A DNA stretch of 64,000 bases from Candidatus Iainarchaeum sp. (GTDB taxonomy: Archaea > Iainarchaeota > Iainarchaeia > Iainarchaeales > JAGVWC01): contig JAGVWC010000009.1 in NCBI GenBank assembly GCA_018304465.1, positions 1-64,000 of the forward strand, written 5' to 3'. A model generated the notes under the pieces. That model saw only the letters and a program-made list of their open reading frames with translations. It ran no database searches and was not told the DNA's origin. Positions 61,440 to 64,000 of this stretch are shown piece after piece. A program made the position numbers and the translations under genes. Within the stretch, counting starts at the first letter, position 1; each line of letters starts with the position of its first letter.

Positions 61440-61817
61440 ATGAAAATAAAAAAAGAAATGGAACTTTTTGAGCCAAACAAGGAAAAGAATTTTGACCTGG
61501 CCCAATTAGATGAAGAGGATCAAAAAAGTTGGAGGGATCAGGCGGTCAGAGCAGTTCAAAATTCTTTCTTAAATTACTATTTAGTTGTGGGATCGGCTTT
61601 AGTTCTATTACTTGGAATTTTATTGGACCCCCGAAAATTCCTAGAAACCTATTTGCCTCAACAAGTTCAAAACATTTGGGTTGCAATGATTTTTGTTTTG
61701 GTAGTTGGGATGTTATTAGCATATATACTTCACAGAACTAGAAATGAAGCCAACAAAAGAATTGAGAAAATATGGCAAGAATATTTAGATAATAAAAAAA
61801 AGGAGTCAAAAAAATGA
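61440..61817 (+). CDS. Small two-helix membrane protein between rfbB and rfbA
   Basis: 125 residues. An acidic N-terminal domain (FDLAQLDEEDQKSWRDQAVR) leads to two membrane helices at about 44-62 and 78-98, then a basic helical tail (RTRNEANKRIEKIWQEYL) ending KKKESKK. No family recognised. The gene starts 2 bp after rfbB and overlaps rfbA by 4 bp, so it is translationally coupled to both. Base composition is more A/T-rich than its neighbours, hinting at a later arrival. Confidence 0.7.
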   Translation: MKIKKEMELFEPNKEKNFDLAQLDEEDQKSWRDQAVRAVQNSFLNYYLVVGSALVLLLGILLDPRKFLETYLPQQVQNIWVAMIFVLVVGMLLAYILHRTRNEANKRIEKIWQEYLDNKKKESKK

Positions 61818-62560
61818 AAGGTGTTATTCTTGCAGGCGGAATGGGGTCAAGACTAAAACCTCTTACGTCCGTGACCAACAAACATTTGTTGCCGATTTAT
61901 GACAAGCCCATGATTTTTTATCCGATTCAAATTCTAAAGGACGCGGGCATCACGGAGATCATGGTTGTCACGGGAACGCATCACGCAGGAGCCATCTTTC
62001 AATTGTTGGGAAGCGGCCATGAATATGGTGTAAAGTTTACATACCGGGTTCAGGACCAAGCCGGCGGGATTCCGCAAGCGATTGGTTTGGCGGAAGGATT
62101 TGTCGGGGACGACAAGTTTGTGTCGGTGAACGGGGATAATATTTTGTTTGAAAACATCAAGCCGTTTGTGGACGAATTCGAAAAAGGAAAAGAAGAAGCC
62201 CGGATTTTGTTGTACAACGGTTCAAGAGAAGATGCCCAGAAATCCGGCGTTGCCGTGCTGGAAGGCGACAAGGTGTTAAAGATCGTGGAAAAACCCAAGG
62301 ATCCACCCAGCAATTGGATTTCAATCGGTGTTTTGATGTTCACGCCAGGCGTGTTTGATATCATCAAGACGCTAAAGCCAAGTGCGCGGGGAGAACTCGA
62401 GATTTCGGATGTGCAAAACGAGTATATTCGACGCGGAACATTGAAAGCCAGTAAATTGCGCGACGAATGGCTGGATGCGGGAACGATTGATGAACTGGTG
62501 CGCGTGAACCAGATCATTGCCGAACACGAACAAAAGAAAAAAAGGGATTCTTATACATAA
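61814..62560 (+). CDS. rfbA: Glucose-1-phosphate thymidylyltransferase
   Basis: 248 residues. GVILAGGMGSRLKPLTSVTN and HLLPIYDKPMIFYPIQILK, VVTGTHHAGAIFQLLGSG and WLDAGTIDELVRVNQI are the RfbA pattern, in the short archaeal/long-chain type without the extra C-terminal domain. It makes dTDP-glucose (or UDP-glucose) for RfbB. Intact catalytic Arg and Lys. Confidence 0.93.
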   Translation: MKGVILAGGMGSRLKPLTSVTNKHLLPIYDKPMIFYPIQILKDAGITEIMVVTGTHHAGAIFQLLGSGHEYGVKFTYRVQDQAGGIPQAIGLAEGFVGDDKFVSVNGDNILFENIKPFVDEFEKGKEEARILLYNGSREDAQKSGVAVLEGDKVLKIVEKPKDPPSNWISIGVLMFTPGVFDIIKTLKPSARGELEISDVQNEYIRRGTLKASKLRDEWLDAGTIDELVRVNQIIAEHEQKKKRDSYT

Positions 62561-62566
62561 CGTGGT

Positions 62567-63538
62567 GTGGGTTTGCAGCGATTCATCTCCGTCGTGATTC
62601 CGGTTCACACCCGGCGTTCGGAATTGGAAAAAAACCTGTTAGCTTTAGAGCGGCAAACGTATCCCAAAACAAGGTTTGAAGTCGTTTGCGTTGGGCAAAA
62701 CGAAAACGCGCTTCCTGAGTCGTTTTGCAGACCCGAACGGTTTTCGAAGACGCGGAAGAATTTTTCTTTTTTTTCGATTCCGTCGCGCTGGCCGGATGCC
62801 AAAAGAAACGCGGGAATCAAAAAAAGCCGGGGGGAAATCGTCGCGTTTACGGATGACGATTGTCTCGTGGCCGAGGATTGGCTGGAAAAAATAAACCTGG
62901 CGTTCGAACAGAACCCAAAAATCGCGGGAGTCGAGGGAAAAACCGTCGGACAATCCGAATTGTTGTTTTCACACGCGACAAAAAACGAGTGCGGGGGGCT
63001 GTATCCGACGTGCAACATGGCTTTTCAAAAAAACGCGTTGCAACAAGTGAACGGGTTCGATGAACGATACCATTTTTTCCGCGAAGACATCGACTTGGCG
63101 TTTGCAGTTCAGAAAAACGCCGGACCGATTGTTTTTGACGATCACGTGGTCGTGGTGCATCCCGAGCGAAAAACGAGTGGGTTGTCCGTGTTAAACGAAT
63201 TGAAGATGTTTCGCGGAGACGTGCTGTTGTTCAAAAAATATCCAGCCGAATACAAACGAACGTTTGGTTGGCTTGGAAAAGGCGCGTTGAAACAATCATT
63301 CGCGACGTTTTTTTTGTTGGTCATGTTTTCGGTTTTTTTGGAACTGGGTTTTCCGGTCGCGGCGTTGGGAATGGTGTTCGCGTGGATCGTGTTCAAGTTT
63401 TTCTTATTGATGCGAAAGAAAAAATTTTCGTTAATCGAGGGAGTTTTGTTTTTGATCGCAAGCGGGGCAAAGGATTTGCTCGCCCCGGTTTATTATTTCA
63501 AGTATTGGCTTGAAGTAAATGAAAAAGAAAAGGGATGA
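62567..63538 (+). CDS. GT2 family glycosyltransferase with C-terminal membrane helices
   Basis: 323 residues from GTG 62567 (TTG 62573 possible). SVVIPVHTRRSELEKNLLAL, the DxD-like VAFTDDDCLVAEDWLEKI at about 97-114 and FFREDIDLAFAVQKNAG. Two or three membrane helices at about 243-315. Follows rfbA by 6 bp and may use its product chain. Confidence 0.87.
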   Translation: MGLQRFISVVIPVHTRRSELEKNLLALERQTYPKTRFEVVCVGQNENALPESFCRPERFSKTRKNFSFFSIPSRWPDAKRNAGIKKSRGEIVAFTDDDCLVAEDWLEKINLAFEQNPKIAGVEGKTVGQSELLFSHATKNECGGLYPTCNMAFQKNALQQVNGFDERYHFFREDIDLAFAVQKNAGPIVFDDHVVVVHPERKTSGLSVLNELKMFRGDVLLFKKYPAEYKRTFGWLGKGALKQSFATFFLLVMFSVFLELGFPVAALGMVFAWIVFKFFLLMRKKKFSLIEGVLFLIASGAKDLLAPVYYFKYWLEVNEKEKG

Positions 63539-63540
63539 CC

Positions 63541-63594
63541 GTGGGAAAATCGGTTGTTTTTGAACAGGATTTTTATCTTGCAAAACAGGGTTGA
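63541..63594 (+). pseudogene. Short relic repeating the N-terminus of the next gene
   Basis: GTG at 63541 opens a frame of 17 codons, MGKSVVFEQDFYLAKQG and stop. The next gene has NGVVFEQDIYLAKES at the same point. The residues are nearly identical while many codons differ (GTTGTTTTTGAACAGGAT against GTCGTTTTCGAGCAAGAC), so this is an old duplicate end or a decayed copy, not a simple sequencing repeat. Confidence 0.5.
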
Positions 63595-63634
63595 ATGGAA
63601 AAGTATTTATCACTCAAAAACAAAGGGTTTACGA

Positions 63635-64000
63635 ATGGAAAAAAAGTGGTGGAACGGCGTCGTTTTCGAGCAAGACATTTACCTGGCGAAGGAATCCGAG
63701 GCCCGTGCCCGGATGAAAATCGCCGAAAAAGCAAAGCAAATCGGTTTTTTGCGGTTTGGCGGCGAATTTTTGTTTATGAAATCAAATGATGTTCAAGATT
63801 TGGAAAAACAGGAAGAATTGGCCAGGGAAATTTTCAAGCAGCATGAGAACTTGTTTGACGAAACCTATTTTTCGATTCATTGCCCATGGATTCCAACGGA
63901 TTCGACTTCGATTGAAACCAGCTTGGAAGCGCTGCAGACGCTTGAAAAATTATTGTCATTTGCCCCCGATTTGGTGTCGGTGATTAATCTTCATTTTGGA
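63635..64000 (+). CDS. TIM-barrel-like protein (AP endonuclease 2 / sugar isomerase family), 3' partial
   Basis: The first 122 codons of a gene that continues past the window. The frame begins MEKKWWNGVVFEQDIYLAKE; ETYFSIHCPWIPTDS and DLVSVINLHFG look like strands of the xylose-isomerase-like barrel (the metal-binding HxP and NxHxG positions), where sugar-phosphate isomerases and endonuclease IV belong. Function cannot be told from half the protein. A decayed copy of its start lies upstream. Confidence 0.6.
   Translation, partial: MEKKWWNGVVFEQDIYLAKESEARARMKIAEKAKQIGFLRFGGEFLFMKSNDVQDLEKQEELAREIFKQHENLFDETYFSIHCPWIPTDSTSIETSLEALQTLEKLLSFAPDLVSVINLHFG

Noticed and set aside
1-64000. Insertion sequences, CRISPR arrays, tRNA genes, replication origin
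   Set aside because: I looked for transposase motifs, regularly spaced repeats, GTTCRANNC T-loops and clustered origin repeats and saw none that hold up; a computed scan could still find a divergent tRNA.

Overview
This window is archaeal. The evidence is a ribosomal stalk set (L12/P1, P0, L1, L11), Spt5, Sec61-gamma-type SecE, Rpb4, L21e, DUF655, a two-repeat TATA-binding protein, an AglB/STT3 oligosaccharyltransferase and many TATA-like boxes, several about 26 nt from a start codon as in leaderless archaeal mRNAs. Ribose-1,5-bisphosphate isomerase plus AMP phosphorylase, a LemA-HtpX pair, CGNGxCD-type cysteine-rich surface repeats and a 5S rRNA away from 16S/23S fit an uncultivated DPANN-type archaeon (for example Diapherotrites-like). 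That placement is inference from gene content; nothing here fixes the lineage.

Layout. 1-6.5 kb: end of a secreted cysteine-rich membrane-anchored protein, then on the minus strand the classic ftsZ-secE-spt5-L11-L1-P0-L12 order, split between L11 and L1 by two plus-strand genes of unknown function. 6.6-9.2 kb: AMP salvage enzymes. 9.2-13.3 kb: the conserved L21e-rpoF-DUF655-ksgA set (minus strand), interrupted by a small membrane protein and by lemA-htpX with a bacterial-looking terminator. 13.6-16.7 kb: TBP, 5S rRNA and a peroxiredoxin / flavin reductase / Mrp ATPase operon.

16.8-64 kb: almost one continuous surface-glycan island. It holds a eukaryote-like N-glycosylation core (AglB, GlcNAc-1-P transferase, split Alg14/Alg13), eleven GT2/GT4 glycosyltransferases, two GT-C-like membrane proteins, a flippase, two UPF0104 membrane proteins, nucleotide-sugar enzymes (RfbA, RfbB, UGD, a UDP-ManNAc-dehydrogenase-like enzyme, a DegT aminotransferase, four further epimerase/dehydratases, another nucleotidyltransferase) and tailoring enzymes (methyltransferases, carbamoyltransferase, B12-radical SAM).

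Two parts stand out. At 34.7-38.9 kb there is a complete acyl-carrier-protein cassette: AcpS, ACP, an FkbH-like HAD/GNAT protein, a FabG-like reductase, a MaoC hydratase and a hexapeptide transferase, inside an archaeal glycan locus. AcpS and ACP diverge from one palindromic TATA box placed about 26 nt from both start codons. I read it as an ACP-dependent system that loads a small hydroxyacyl or glyceryl group and transfers it to a sugar. At 42.2 kb a ribbon-helix-helix DNA-binding domain is fused to a sugar-nucleotidyltransferase fold that has lost its catalytic signature, next to a divergent sugar-epimerase promoter. It looks like a regulator that senses a nucleotide sugar. No IS elements, CRISPR arrays or tRNA genes were seen.
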